Positions 41,203 to 50,204 of a DNA stretch of 52,936 bases are shown here, one piece after another. Each line of letters opens with the position of its first letter. Position 1 is the first letter of the stretch. The stretch spans positions 109,122-162,057 of the forward strand of contig JACQCF010000002.1 of assembly GCA_016201795.1 (NCBI GenBank). The letters run 5' to 3'. The notes under the pieces were generated by a model that searched no databases, had not been told where the DNA came from, and saw only the letters and a program-made list of their open reading frames with translations. A program made the translations under genes and the position numbers. Origin of the DNA: Candidatus Omnitrophota bacterium. GTDB taxonomy: Bacteria; Omnitrophota; Gorgyraeia; Zapsychrales; Fredricksoniimonadaceae.

Positions 41203-42264
41203 ATGAACCTACAAAATTTAAGAAAAAAAATTGATGCGTTGGATGCCCAAATCATCGAGTTTCTTAACCAAAGAGCCCAGATTACCTTGGATATAGGCCA
41301 GCACAAGCTCAAAAATAACACCTCCATTTATGCGCCGGCGCGGGAGAAGCAAGTATTGGAGCGCATTAAAACTCTCAACAAAGGTCCCATGAGTCAGGAG
41401 GCTTTTGAGGCGATTTATCGCGAGATTATGTCCGCTTCCCTGAGCCTGGAGAAATCTTTGCGCATCGCGTACTTGGGGCCGGAGGCGACCTTCTCACATC
41501 TGGCGGCTTTGAAACGTTTCGGCTCCATGGTGGAGTACGTTTCCTGCGAGAATGTCGCGGAGATTTTTAGCAGAGTCGAGCACAGCGACTGTGATTACGG
41601 CGTTGTGCCCATTGAAAATTCGATCGAAGGGGTTGTGACCCATACGATTGATCTTCTGGTGGACTCTGAACTTAAAGTTTGCTCGCAGATTTTATTGGAT
41701 GTCTCTCATCATCTGATGACACGCGGTGCTTGGAAAGGTATTAAAGAGGTGTATTCGCATCCGCAGGTATTTGGTCAATGCCGCCAGTGGTTGTTGAGAA
41801 ATTTGCCGCAGGTATCGTTGATGGCGGTGACATCCACCACCAGGGCCGCCCAGATGGCCTCAAGGAAGAAAAACACGGCCTGTATTGCCTCGGAAATCGC
41901 AGCGTCGTTATACGGCCTTAAGATTTTAAAAAAGAACATTCAAGACAGCGCGCAGAATATCACGCGGTTTTTGGTATTATCCAACAGCGACGTTCCCCCG
42001 ACGGGCAAGGACCGCACATCGCTGGTTTTTTCCATTAAAGACAAAGTGGGGGCGTTGCATGCCATGCTGGCACCCTTTTACAAAAATAATATCAATTTAA
42101 CCAAAATCGAATCCCGGCCGTCCAAGAAAAAGGCCTGGGATTACTATTTCTTTGTGGATATCGAAGGGCATCGGGATGATCCTCATGTCAAGCGCGCCTT
42201 AAGCGGCTTAGAAGGTATGTGCAAGTTTATGAAAATTCTAGGATCCTACCCTGTGCTTGAATGA
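41203..42264 (+). CDS. pheA: Bifunctional chorismate mutase/prephenate dehydratase
   Basis: LRKKIDALDAQIIEFLNQRAQITLDIGQHK (CM); RIAYLGPEATFSHLAALKRFG...YGVVPIENSIEGVVTHTIDLL...ACT-domain 'KIESRPSKKKAWDYYFFVDIEGH'. ATG 41203 preferred to 41185 inside the repeat. Confidence 0.96.
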   Translation: MNLQNLRKKIDALDAQIIEFLNQRAQITLDIGQHKLKNNTSIYAPAREKQVLERIKTLNKGPMSQEAFEAIYREIMSASLSLEKSLRIAYLGPEATFSHLAALKRFGSMVEYVSCENVAEIFSRVEHSDCDYGVVPIENSIEGVVTHTIDLLVDSELKVCSQILLDVSHHLMTRGAWKGIKEVYSHPQVFGQCRQWLLRNLPQVSLMAVTSTTRAAQMASRKKNTACIASEIAASLYGLKILKKNIQDSAQNITRFLVLSNSDVPPTGKDRTSLVFSIKDKVGALHAMLAPFYKNNINLTKIESRPSKKKAWDYYFFVDIEGHRDDPHVKRALSGLEGMCKFMKILGSYPVLE

Positions 42265-42278
42265 CAAACTCACAAATG

Positions 42279-42318
42279 TTTGACAAGTGTCCAACAAATG
42301 TTATACTATTGTTAGACA
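42279..42318 (+). promoter_or_regulatory. Promoter plus inverted-repeat operator of the toxin-antitoxin module
   Basis: TTGACA (42279-42284), 17 bp, TATACT (42302-42307); TGTCCAACAA (42288-42297) / TTGTTAGACA (42309-42318), 9 of 10 positions complementary, flanking the -10. Confidence 0.7.
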
Positions 42319-42333
42319 AAAAGGAGGTTACTT

Positions 42334-42573
42334 ATGACTGTCATCAGTGTCAGAGAATTTTCTCATCACATGGCGAAATATTTAAAGAAATTAAGGTCAG
42401 GGCAAGGTTTTGTTTTAAAGTATCGTAATCAACCTATTGCCCAGGTTACACCCAATTATATTCCTTCCACGGGAGTCGTGCCAAGCTGGAAACGACCTTT
42501 CAAGAGGATTAAAGTTAAGGGAGAACCGGTGAGCCAGACGATCAGCCGTATGAGGCATGAAGACTGGCGATGA
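42334..42573 (+). CDS. Antitoxin, Phd/YefM-like
   Basis: 79 aa, MTVISVREFSHHMAKYLKKLRSGQGFVLKYRNQPIAQVTP; AAAGGAGGT ribosome-binding site; overlaps a PIN-domain gene. Confidence 0.85.
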   Translation: MTVISVREFSHHMAKYLKKLRSGQGFVLKYRNQPIAQVTPNYIPSTGVVPSWKRPFKRIKVKGEPVSQTISRMRHEDWR

Positions 42574-42983
42574 AAGCATTTATTGATACCTCTGCCATGC
42601 TTAAAAGGTATTTTGATGAGCCGGGAGCAGATGCGTTCGATCAATTTATAAGGAACGTGACCCATATTACAGTTGCTCCAACTTACTTGCTTGAAGCGCA
42701 TGCCGCACTTGAGCGTCGTCATAGAGATAAAACATTTACCAAAGAACAGGTGCGCAGATTAAAGGAAAAGATCGAAGAAGATTTTTTTTCTTATCATGAG
42801 ATTGAGTTTAATTCCCAATTGTGTGAGACGGCTAAATATTTGATTGCATCGTATCCTATGGTTACTTTAGATAGCATACAATTAGCTGCCGCGATGATAG
42901 CCAATACACAAGCTTTTCTCACTTCTGACAAACAATTGTTTAAATATGCTCAAGAAGAACTAAAGAATGTTGAATTAATTTAG
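42570..42983 (+). CDS. PIN-domain toxin (VapC-like)
   Basis: MKAFIDTSAMLKRYFDEPGADAF...TYLLEAHAALERRH...LDSIQLAAAMIANTQAFLTSDKQLFKYA. Confidence 0.88.
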   Translation: MKAFIDTSAMLKRYFDEPGADAFDQFIRNVTHITVAPTYLLEAHAALERRHRDKTFTKEQVRRLKEKIEEDFFSYHEIEFNSQLCETAKYLIASYPMVTLDSIQLAAAMIANTQAFLTSDKQLFKYAQEELKNVELI

Positions 42984-43010
42984 ATTCGTTGGTTTTAAAA
43001 AGATTCTTAT

Positions 43011-44090
43011 ATGCAGGTTGCTAATAAATATATTTTCGATATCAAGCCTTACGTGCCGGGCAAGCCCATCGAGGACGTCAAACGCCAGCTGAAATTAAAA
43101 AGCGTTATCAAACTGGCCTCCAACGAAAATCCTTATCCGCCGTCGCCTAAGGCCGTTGAAGCGATGACCAAAACCGCCAGAGGTGTGAATCGCTACCCCG
43201 ACGGCGGATGCTTTTTGCTTCGTCGGGCTTTGGCCAAACATTTAAAGGTGGGTGAGAACCAGTTAATTTTTGGTAATGGCTCGGATGAGATTATTGTGCT
43301 GGCGGTGAAAGCTTTTGTGGGACAGGGTGATGAGGTTATTATCGCTAAACCTTCATTTTTAATTTATGAAATCGCCTGCTGTTTGGCGGGAGCAAAAATT
43401 CACCAGGTGCCTTTAAAGAATTTTCGTTATGACCTTAAAGGCATGAAGGACAAATTAAGTAAGCGTACCAGGATGGTCTTTCTCGGTAATCCTGATAATC
43501 CCGCCGGCACTTATATCAATACTAGGGAAGTCGCGGATTTTATGAAAACCGTCGGCAAACAGGCTTTGGTGTTCTTCGACGAGGCTTATTTTGAATATGT
43601 TCACGCCAAAGATTATCCGGATACGATTCAACTTATGAAAACGTATCCGAATGTAATAACCGCGCGTACCTTCTCGAAGATGTACGCTCTGGCGGGTTTG
43701 CGCATCGGTTACGGCATCGGCCAGCCGCGGATGGTGGATATTTTAAATCGTCTGCGCGAGCCGTTTAATGTAAACTCGCTGGCGCAGGCGGCGGCGGTGG
43801 CCGCTTTGTCGGATCAGGGGTATTATCGTCGCATCGCCCGTGAGGTGGAACAACAGCGTCGATATTTGTACCGTTGCCTGGAGGGTATGGGGCTTCCCTA
43901 TGAAGAGAGTTTTACGAATTTTATTTTAATTCAAATCAAGAATGCCGCCCAGATAGCTAATGCTTTGTTGCGCAAAGGAGTGATCATCCGCGACATGAAT
44001 GTCTGGGGACTCAAAGGGTTTATCCGTGTTTCCATCGGAACACCGTTGGAAAATAAGAGGTTTATTCAAACATTAGGAGAAATTATATAA
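43011..44090 (+). CDS. hisC: Histidinol-phosphate aminotransferase (class I/II PLP)
   Basis: KLASNENPYPPSPKAVEAM...NRYPDGGCFLLRRALAKHL...GNGSDEIIVL...ARTFSKMYALAGLRIGYGIG. Confidence 0.93.
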   Translation: MQVANKYIFDIKPYVPGKPIEDVKRQLKLKSVIKLASNENPYPPSPKAVEAMTKTARGVNRYPDGGCFLLRRALAKHLKVGENQLIFGNGSDEIIVLAVKAFVGQGDEVIIAKPSFLIYEIACCLAGAKIHQVPLKNFRYDLKGMKDKLSKRTRMVFLGNPDNPAGTYINTREVADFMKTVGKQALVFFDEAYFEYVHAKDYPDTIQLMKTYPNVITARTFSKMYALAGLRIGYGIGQPRMVDILNRLREPFNVNSLAQAAAVAALSDQGYYRRIAREVEQQRRYLYRCLEGMGLPYEESFTNFILIQIKNAAQIANALLRKGVIIRDMNVWGLKGFIRVSIGTPLENKRFIQTLGEII

Positions 44091-44093
44091 CTT

Positions 44094-44168
44094 GTGTCAT
44101 TGCGAGCGTAGCGAAGCAATCTTTTTTAAAAGATTGCTTCGTCACAAAAAACGTTCCTCGCAATGACG
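44094..44168. repeat. GTGTCATTGCGAGCG palindromic repeat, copy 4
   Basis: gtgtcattgcgagcgtagcgaagcaatcttttttaaaagattgcttcgtcacaaaaaacgttcctcgcaatgacg. Confidence 0.92.
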
Positions 44169-44184
44169 CTGACTGGGAGGGCAA

Positions 44185-45201
44185 ATGATTGTCATTTTAC
44201 GCCCGGATGCGACCGAGGCTCAAATTCAACATATTGTGAATCGCGCCACCAAACTGGGGCTTAAGAGCAATATTTCCCGGGGAGTGGAGCGCACCGTCAT
44301 CGGTTTTATCGGTCCCGAAGATGCCTTGCGGGTGATTCCCCTGGAGGTTTTTCCCGGCGTTGAGCAGGTGCTTCAGGTGCTGGCTCCTTACAAACTCGTT
44401 TCGCGCGAATTTAAAAAACAGGATACGGTTATTAAACTTGAATATGGGGCGGTGGTTGGCGGCAAAAAAATCGCGGTCATGGCAGGCCCTTGTTCCGTCG
44501 AGGGTTATGAATCCATGCTTTCGATTGCCAAGGCTGTCAAGGCCATGGGGGCTACCATTTTGCGTGGCGGCGCTTTTAAACCGCGCACCTCACCTTATGA
44601 TTTTCAGGGTTTGGGCGAGGAAGGTTTAAAGATTTTACAGCAGGTCGGCAAGCAGGTGGGCATTTGCACCATTTCCGAGGTCATGGACACGCGCCAGGTG
44701 GAATTGGTGGCCAAATACGTCGATGTTTTGCAAATCGGCGCGCGCAATATACAGAACTTTTCCCTGTTAAAGGAAGTGGGCGCCAGCAAAAAGCCGGTGA
44801 TGCTCAAGCGCGGCATGTCGACGACCATCAAAGAGTGGCTGATGTCCGCCGAGTATTTGCTGGCCAACGGGAATTTTGAGGTGATGCTTTGCGAGCGCGG
44901 GATTCGTACTTTTGAAACCGCCACCCGCAATACGCTGGATATTAACGCAGTGGCGGTAGCCAAGAAACTGACTCATTTGCCGGTGATTGTGGATCCCAGC
45001 CACGGTACCGGAAGCTGGGAATATGTGGCGGCAGGTGCTCGTGCCGGGGTTGCGGCCGGCTGTGATGGTTTGATCATTGAAGTGCATGAAAATCCCGAAG
45101 AGGCTTTATCCGACGGGGCCCAATCGCTGATACCAGCTAAGTTTCAGGAATTGATGGCCTCCTGCAAACGCGTGGCCCAGGCCGTGGGTCGGGATTTATA
45201 A
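44185..45201 (+). CDS. aroF: 3-deoxy-7-phosphoheptulonate synthase with N-terminal ferredoxin-like domain
   Basis: [29 protein letters not shown]...[15 protein letters not shown]...[26 protein letters not shown]...[14 protein letters not shown]. Confidence 0.95.
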   Translation: MIVILRPDATEAQIQHIVNRATKLGLKSNISRGVERTVIGFIGPEDALRVIPLEVFPGVEQVLQVLAPYKLVSREFKKQDTVIKLEYGAVVGGKKIAVMAGPCSVEGYESMLSIAKAVKAMGATILRGGAFKPRTSPYDFQGLGEEGLKILQQVGKQVGICTISEVMDTRQVELVAKYVDVLQIGARNIQNFSLLKEVGASKKPVMLKRGMSTTIKEWLMSAEYLLANGNFEVMLCERGIRTFETATRNTLDINAVAVAKKLTHLPVIVDPSHGTGSWEYVAAGARAGVAAGCDGLIIEVHENPEEALSDGAQSLIPAKFQELMASCKRVAQAVGRDL

Positions 45202-45218
45202 CCTTTAAAGGAAGACCT

Positions 45219-46124
45219 ATGTTTAATCGCAGACAATTATTTCGCCGGGTGGCGATTGTAGGGGCGGGATTGATGGGTGCGTCTTTGGGGCTGGCTATCA
45301 AAAAGAAGGGGCTGGTCAGAGAGGTCATCGGTATCGGCCGGCATGAAACGTCTTTAAGGGAAGCCACCGACGTCGGCGCCATTGATGAAAGTTCTTCGGA
45401 TTTAAAAAGAGGTATCAACGGTGCGGATTTGATTGTGCTGGCCACCCCCGTGCATACGATTTTGGAAATTTTAGATTTTTTAGGCAAAGAGCATCATCGC
45501 GGCTGCATGGTCACGGATTTGGGAAGCACCAAGGCTGCAATCGTCGAGCGCGCAGAAAAAGTTCTACATCATTCGGTATTGTTTGTGGGCTCTCATCCTC
45601 TGGTCGGTTCAGAGAAAAAGGGACCCACGTACGCCAATGCCGCTTTGTATGAAAATGTCACTTGCGTGATGACTCCGACGGATAAAACCAATCGCCTGGC
45701 CAAAGAAAAGATCAAACATTTTTGGTCGCAATTGGGTGCTCAGGTTAAAATGATGAGCCCGCAGGAGCATGATGAGGTGCTGGCGTTTATCAGCCACGTG
45801 CCGCATTTGGCCGCTTTCGGTCTGATGAAAGCCATCCCCGATAAATTTCTGGAATACGCCACTCAAGGGTTGCGCGATACCACGCGCCTGGCGGCTTCCG
45901 ACGCTCATGTGTGGCGGGACATCGCTTTATCTAATCCTAAAAACGTACTCAAATCCCTTGATGAAACGGTTCAGGTTTTATCTTCCATCCGCAAGGCCAT
46001 TGTTTCCTCTGATGCGCAAGCATTGGAGGAGATCTTCAAAGCCGCTAAAGCCAAACGTGAAAGCATCGATGGTTCGACCCCTCGACCAGCTCAGGGTAAT
46101 ACAGGTTCACCATTAAAAAAATGA
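45219..46124 (+). CDS. tyrA: Prephenate dehydrogenase
   Basis: VAIVGAGLMGASLGLAIKKKGLVREVIGIGR...VLATPVHTILEIL...VTDLGSTKAAIVERAEKVL...FVGSHPLVGSEKKGP...FISHVPHLAAFGL. C-terminal tail looks repeat-derived. Confidence 0.94.
   Translation: MFNRRQLFRRVAIVGAGLMGASLGLAIKKKGLVREVIGIGRHETSLREATDVGAIDESSSDLKRGINGADLIVLATPVHTILEILDFLGKEHHRGCMVTDLGSTKAAIVERAEKVLHHSVLFVGSHPLVGSEKKGPTYANAALYENVTCVMTPTDKTNRLAKEKIKHFWSQLGAQVKMMSPQEHDEVLAFISHVPHLAAFGLMKAIPDKFLEYATQGLRDTTRLAASDAHVWRDIALSNPKNVLKSLDETVQVLSSIRKAIVSSDAQALEEIFKAAKAKRESIDGSTPRPAQGNTGSPLKK
46071..46103. repeat. Interspersed repeat fragment of the GGTTCGACCCCTCGACCAGCTCAGGGTAAT type in the tyrA tail
   Basis: Reverse frame reads YPELVEGSNH. Related-looking sequence cagtccctcgacagggctcgggacatg at ~36796-36822. 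Confidence 0.6.
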
Positions 46125-46792
46125 GCATTAAACATTTCATGATCACCCTTGACGGTCCTGCAGGCGCGGGCAAAAGCACGGTGGCTCGAAATCTAGCCAA
46201 ACGTTTAAGTATTTCGTATTTAGATACCGGGGCTATGTACCGCGCTTTGACGCTGAAAGCTTTGCGTTTGAAAATAAAACTCGACGATGAAAAAGCATTA
46301 ACCGGGCTGGCTAGAAAAACCGTTATCGATTTTAAAGAAATGCCCGACGGGTCTTTGCATGTGACGCTTGACGGCGAAGATGTAGCCGAGGCTATCCGCA
46401 GTATCGAGGTGACCAACCACACTTTTCACGCGGCTAGAACCGCGGCGGTTAGAGCAATGATGGTCAACGCCCAAAGAGCCATTGCCCGGCACCGTTCGTT
46501 TGTGACCGACGGGCGCGATCAGGGGACGGTGGTTTTCCCAAAGGCGGATTATAAATTTTACATTGATGCTGACCTCCGCGAGCGTGTGCACCGAAGGCAC
46601 CGTGAACTTAAAGAAGCGGGGGAAGCCGTGGATGCGGCACAGTTAAAAAAAGACATGCAGGAACGCGATCATAAAGATTTTTCTCGTGTGGTGGGGCCTC
46701 TGAAGAAAGCTGAGGATGCGATTGTCATTGATTCAACGGGTTTAAACGTGCAGCAGACCGTTGATAAGGTCATGACCTATATTAAAACTTAG
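46121..46792 (+). CDS. cmk: Cytidylate kinase
   Basis: ITLDGPAGAGKSTVARNLAKRLSISYLDTGAMYRALTLKAL...FVTDGRDQGTVVFPKADYKFYIDADLRERVHRRHREL. Confidence 0.96.
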   Translation: MSIKHFMITLDGPAGAGKSTVARNLAKRLSISYLDTGAMYRALTLKALRLKIKLDDEKALTGLARKTVIDFKEMPDGSLHVTLDGEDVAEAIRSIEVTNHTFHAARTAAVRAMMVNAQRAIARHRSFVTDGRDQGTVVFPKADYKFYIDADLRERVHRRHRELKEAGEAVDAAQLKKDMQERDHKDFSRVVGPLKKAEDAIVIDSTGLNVQQTVDKVMTYIKT

Positions 46793-46794
46793 CG

Positions 46795-48585
46795 ATGAGA
46801 CAGTCCCATATCCGTAATTTTTCCATCATTGCCCATATCGACCACGGCAAATCAACGCTGGCCGACAGGTTTTTGCTTTTTGCCGGCGCTATTGACGAAC
46901 GCAAGTTTCGCCATCAAATGCTCGACGATATGGACCTGGAGCGCGAACGCGGCATTACCATCAAAGCCTCTGCCGTTCGTCTGTCTTATAAAGCTAAGGA
47001 TGGTCAAGATTACATTTTTAATTTGATCGATACTCCTGGCCACGTGGATTTTTCTTATGAAGTGGAAAAATCCCTGCGCGCCTGCGAGGGGGCCTTGTTG
47101 TTAATCGACGTTAGCCAGGGGGTTGAGTCGCAGACCATTGCCAATTATTATCTGGCTATTGACAGTAATCTGGAAATCCTGCCGGTCATCAACAAAATCG
47201 ATATAGCCAACGCCGATATCGACGAGGCTAAACGTCAGTTTAAGGAAATTCTTAAATTCAGAGAAGAAGATATACAACTCGTCTCCGCCAAAGAGGGAAT
47301 TAACATTGATTTGCTCTTTGAGAAAATCGTCTCTTTCATCCCCGCCCCCGAGGGAGACCCTGCGGCGCCGCTCAAAGCCCTGATTTTTGACATGAAATAC
47401 GACATTTACAAAGGCATTATCATTTATATCCGTCTTGTCGATGGAGCCATTAAGTCAGAGGCGAACATCCGTTTTATGAATGTCGGCAAAGAATTCGTGG
47501 TCCAAGAAGTCGGCATTTTCGCGCCCGAGGCCAAGCAGGTCCAAGGGCTTTCGGCCGGGGAAGTCGGCTACATTACTTGCAACTTGCATGATCCTAAAGA
47601 AGTGAGGGTGGGGGATACCATGACCGAAGTCGACCGCCCGACGGCAAAGGTTTTGGAGGGCTATCGTCAGCTTAAACCCCTGGTTTTTTGCGGCGTATAT
47701 CCGGTGAACGCCAAAGATTATACGCCTTTGCGTGAGGCCATTGATAAATTGCGTTTATCCGATCCCAGCTTTGTTTACGAACAAGAAAGTTCACAATCGT
47801 TCGGCCACGGCTTTCGTTGTGGATTTTTGGGGCTCTTGCATATGGAAATCGTGCAGGAGCGCCTGGAGCGCGAATATGATTTGAATTTGATTTTAACCAC
47901 CCCCAACGTGGGTTATAAGATCGTCCAACGCGACGGGACGGTCATGGATTTGGAAAACCCGTCGGATTTGCCTAACGGTTCGGAAATCAACCGCATTGAA
48001 GAGCCGGTTTTAGCGGTGTCGATTCTGACTCCCGTAACCTATATGGATCAAGTGATGGAGTTGGCCAAACGCAAACGCGGGGCGTATCAAAAAAGTGAGT
48101 TTATCGGCGACCGCATGAAAATTTTGTTTGATATTCCGCTTTCTGAGGTCATTGTTGATTTTAATGATCTCATTAAATCCGCTACCCGCGGTTACGGCTC
48201 CATTGATTATGAATTTAAAGGCTATGCCCCGGCGCAAATTTCACGGCTGGAGATTTTAATCAACGATGAGCCCTGTGACGCGTTTTCGTGCATGGTGCAT
48301 AAAGAGCGCGCCTATGATAAGGGGTTGGCGCTGGTGACAAAATTAAAGGATTTAATCCCCCAGCAATTATTTGAGGTGCGTATTCAGGCCCAGGCCGACG
48401 GGCGCATCATTTCTAGCGCCAGGGTTAAAGCGGCCGGCAAAAAAGTGACCGCCAAATGTTATGGCGGGGACATTACCCGTAAGCGTAAATTGTGGGAAAA
48501 GCAGAAGGAAGGCAAAAAGAAACTTAAAACTATCGGCCGAGTGGAAGTGCCGCAAGAGGCGTTTCTGGCCGTCCTAAAAATATGA
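46795..48585 (+). CDS. lepA: Elongation factor 4
   Basis: RNFSIIAHIDHGKSTLADRFLLFAGAIDERKFRHQMLDDMDLERERGITIKASAVRL...LIDTPGHVDFSYEVEKSLRACEGALLLIDVSQGVE; C-terminal KVTAKCYGGDITRKRKLWEKQKEGKKKLK. Confidence 0.98.
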   Translation: MRQSHIRNFSIIAHIDHGKSTLADRFLLFAGAIDERKFRHQMLDDMDLERERGITIKASAVRLSYKAKDGQDYIFNLIDTPGHVDFSYEVEKSLRACEGALLLIDVSQGVESQTIANYYLAIDSNLEILPVINKIDIANADIDEAKRQFKEILKFREEDIQLVSAKEGINIDLLFEKIVSFIPAPEGDPAAPLKALIFDMKYDIYKGIIIYIRLVDGAIKSEANIRFMNVGKEFVVQEVGIFAPEAKQVQGLSAGEVGYITCNLHDPKEVRVGDTMTEVDRPTAKVLEGYRQLKPLVFCGVYPVNAKDYTPLREAIDKLRLSDPSFVYEQESSQSFGHGFRCGFLGLLHMEIVQERLEREYDLNLILTTPNVGYKIVQRDGTVMDLENPSDLPNGSEINRIEEPVLAVSILTPVTYMDQVMELAKRKRGAYQKSEFIGDRMKILFDIPLSEVIVDFNDLIKSATRGYGSIDYEFKGYAPAQISRLEILINDEPCDAFSCMVHKERAYDKGLALVTKLKDLIPQQLFEVRIQAQADGRIISSARVKAAGKKVTAKCYGGDITRKRKLWEKQKEGKKKLKTIGRVEVPQEAFLAVLKI

Positions 48586-49253
48586 GCCCAAAAAAGAATA
48601 AAGTTAAATCTGTTGCCCGCGAGTGGGTCGAATCGATCGTTATCGCTTTGATCCTGGCTGTTTTTATCCGCACCTATTTTTTTCAGCCGTTTAAAATCCC
48701 CAGCGGCTCCATGCGCATGACTCTCTTGGAAGGCGATCAATTGTTCGTCAATAAATTGTGCTACGGCCCCCTTCTTTTGCCGGAGCTGCACAGCCCGGAT
48801 TGGTTATGGCAAATGTCGGGGTATCATTTTGATATTCAATGGCCGTTATTTTTGCAGCCTTTGGCGAAAATCCGTTTGCCGGGATTCGGCCATCCTCAGC
48901 GCGGGGATGTGATGGTATTTGTGTTTCCACAGAATCGCCACCAGAATTTTATTAAACGTCTTATTGGTCTACCGGGGGATCAGGTGGAAATTCGCGATGG
49001 AGCCCTGTATATTAATGGCCAACATTGGGAGGATCCTCGTATTAGAAACCTTTATTATTTTAATTGTGATAGTTGTATCTACGGGCAGACTGGCCAGGTG
49101 GTGACGGTGCCTTACGGTCATTATTTTATGATGGGTGATAACAGCGCTAATAGCCGTGACAGCCGTTATTGGGGTTTTGTGGATGAATATGATATTGTTG
49201 GCAAAGCGGATTTTTTGTTTTGGCCGCCCCATCGGATTCGATTAATTAAATGA
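48582..49253 (+). CDS. lepB: Signal peptidase I
   Basis: FFQPFKIPSGSMRMTLLEGDQLFVNKL...FIKRLIGLPGDQVEI...HYFMMGDNSANSRDSRYWGFV. Confidence 0.95.
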   Translation: MSPKKNKVKSVAREWVESIVIALILAVFIRTYFFQPFKIPSGSMRMTLLEGDQLFVNKLCYGPLLLPELHSPDWLWQMSGYHFDIQWPLFLQPLAKIRLPGFGHPQRGDVMVFVFPQNRHQNFIKRLIGLPGDQVEIRDGALYINGQHWEDPRIRNLYYFNCDSCIYGQTGQVVTVPYGHYFMMGDNSANSRDSRYWGFVDEYDIVGKADFLFWPPHRIRLIK

Positions 49254-49633
49254 ATATGAATCTTGTGTCATTGCGAGGAGCTTTAGCGACGAAGCAATCT
49301 ATAAAAAAGGATTGCTTCACCCGCCATGGCGGGTTCGCAATGACACTCATTTTTTGTCTCGGTTGTCAGACAACACAGCCTAAGGAGCCGGTTTCTGCGT
49401 TGGGTACCCTTACCGAGGGATTGACCAATCAACAGATCAGCCAGCAAGACCTTAAAAATTTAGCGGTACAGGTGCAAAATAATCCTCAGACCAAGTCTGC
49501 GGTGCAATCGATTCATCAGGCTTTAAGTGCCGGGCAAAAAGGGGTAAAATATTGTCCTGTAGACGGCCAGCGTTTCGATGCGTCCGTGGATATATGCCCG
49601 ATTCATAAAGTTAAATTGAAAACTGTAGATTAA
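49250..49633 (+). CDS. Small putative lipoprotein with zinc-ribbon-like C-terminus; N-terminus repeat-encoded
   Basis: ATGA overlap with lepB; N-terminal SLRGALATKQSIKKDCF is the repeat; then MTLIFCLGCQTTQPKEP and C-terminal YCPVDGQRFDASVDICPIHKVKL. Confidence 0.6.
   Translation: MNMNLVSLRGALATKQSIKKDCFTRHGGFAMTLIFCLGCQTTQPKEPVSALGTLTEGLTNQQISQQDLKNLAVQVQNNPQTKSAVQSIHQALSAGQKGVKYCPVDGQRFDASVDICPIHKVKLKTVD
49265..49346. repeat. GTGTCATTGCGAGGAG palindromic repeat, copy 5, with nested CCCGCCATGGCGGG palindrome
   Basis: gtgtcattgcgaggagctttagcgacgaagcaatctataaaaaaggattgcttcacccgccatggcgggttcgcaatgacac. Confidence 0.92.
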
Positions 49634-49634
49634 T

Positions 49635-50204
49635 ATGTCTTTAACTTTCGCCAATAAAGTCACCGTCGGCCGCATTCTTCTGGTGCCGTTTTTTATTGCT
49701 ACCGTTTTGTCCCTTTCCCCGGAACGTCCGTATTTGCGCTGGGTGGCGCTGGGGCTTTTTTTAACGGCGGTCATCTCCGATGTGATCGACGGCTATATCG
49801 CCCGCATGCATCATCAAAAAACTAAAGCCGGCGCTATCCTCGATCCTCTGGCGGATAAAATGCTTCTGATCAGTGCTTTTACCTGCCTTTATATCCGTCG
49901 GGGGAATTTTGAAGAAATTGTTTTTCCTTTGTGGTTTGTGGTGGCCATCATCAGCCGCGATATCATTTTGCTGTTGGGCGCCATGATTATCCAACTGATC
50001 ACCGGTCAATTAGAAATCGAAGCCAACCGTTCAGGTAAGACCACCGCGTTTTTGCAGATCGTGTGTATTTTAGGTATGCTTTTGCAATGGTCGTTTACCA
50101 GAATTTTTTGGTATATGGCTTTGATAGCCACCATTATCTCGGGAGTTATTTACATCAAAGAAGGGATTAAACTTATCAATGACAATGGTTCTTCTAGCCA
50201 TTAG
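49635..50204 (+). CDS. pgsA: CDP-alcohol phosphatidyltransferase (PgsA-like)
   Basis: NKVTVGRILLVPFFIATVL...DVIDGYIARMHHQKTKAGAILDPLADKMLLISAF: CDP-OH-P motif DG..AR....G..LD..AD. Confidence 0.92.
   Translation: MSLTFANKVTVGRILLVPFFIATVLSLSPERPYLRWVALGLFLTAVISDVIDGYIARMHHQKTKAGAILDPLADKMLLISAFTCLYIRRGNFEEIVFPLWFVVAIISRDIILLLGAMIIQLITGQLEIEANRSGKTTAFLQIVCILGMLLQWSFTRIFWYMALIATIISGVIYIKEGIKLINDNGSSSH

Noticed and set aside
18138-49346. CRISPR array interpretation of the recurring GTCATTGCGAG repeat
   Set aside because: Copies are kilobases apart at separate gene junctions, palindromic and divergent; no regular spacers and no cas genes in the window.
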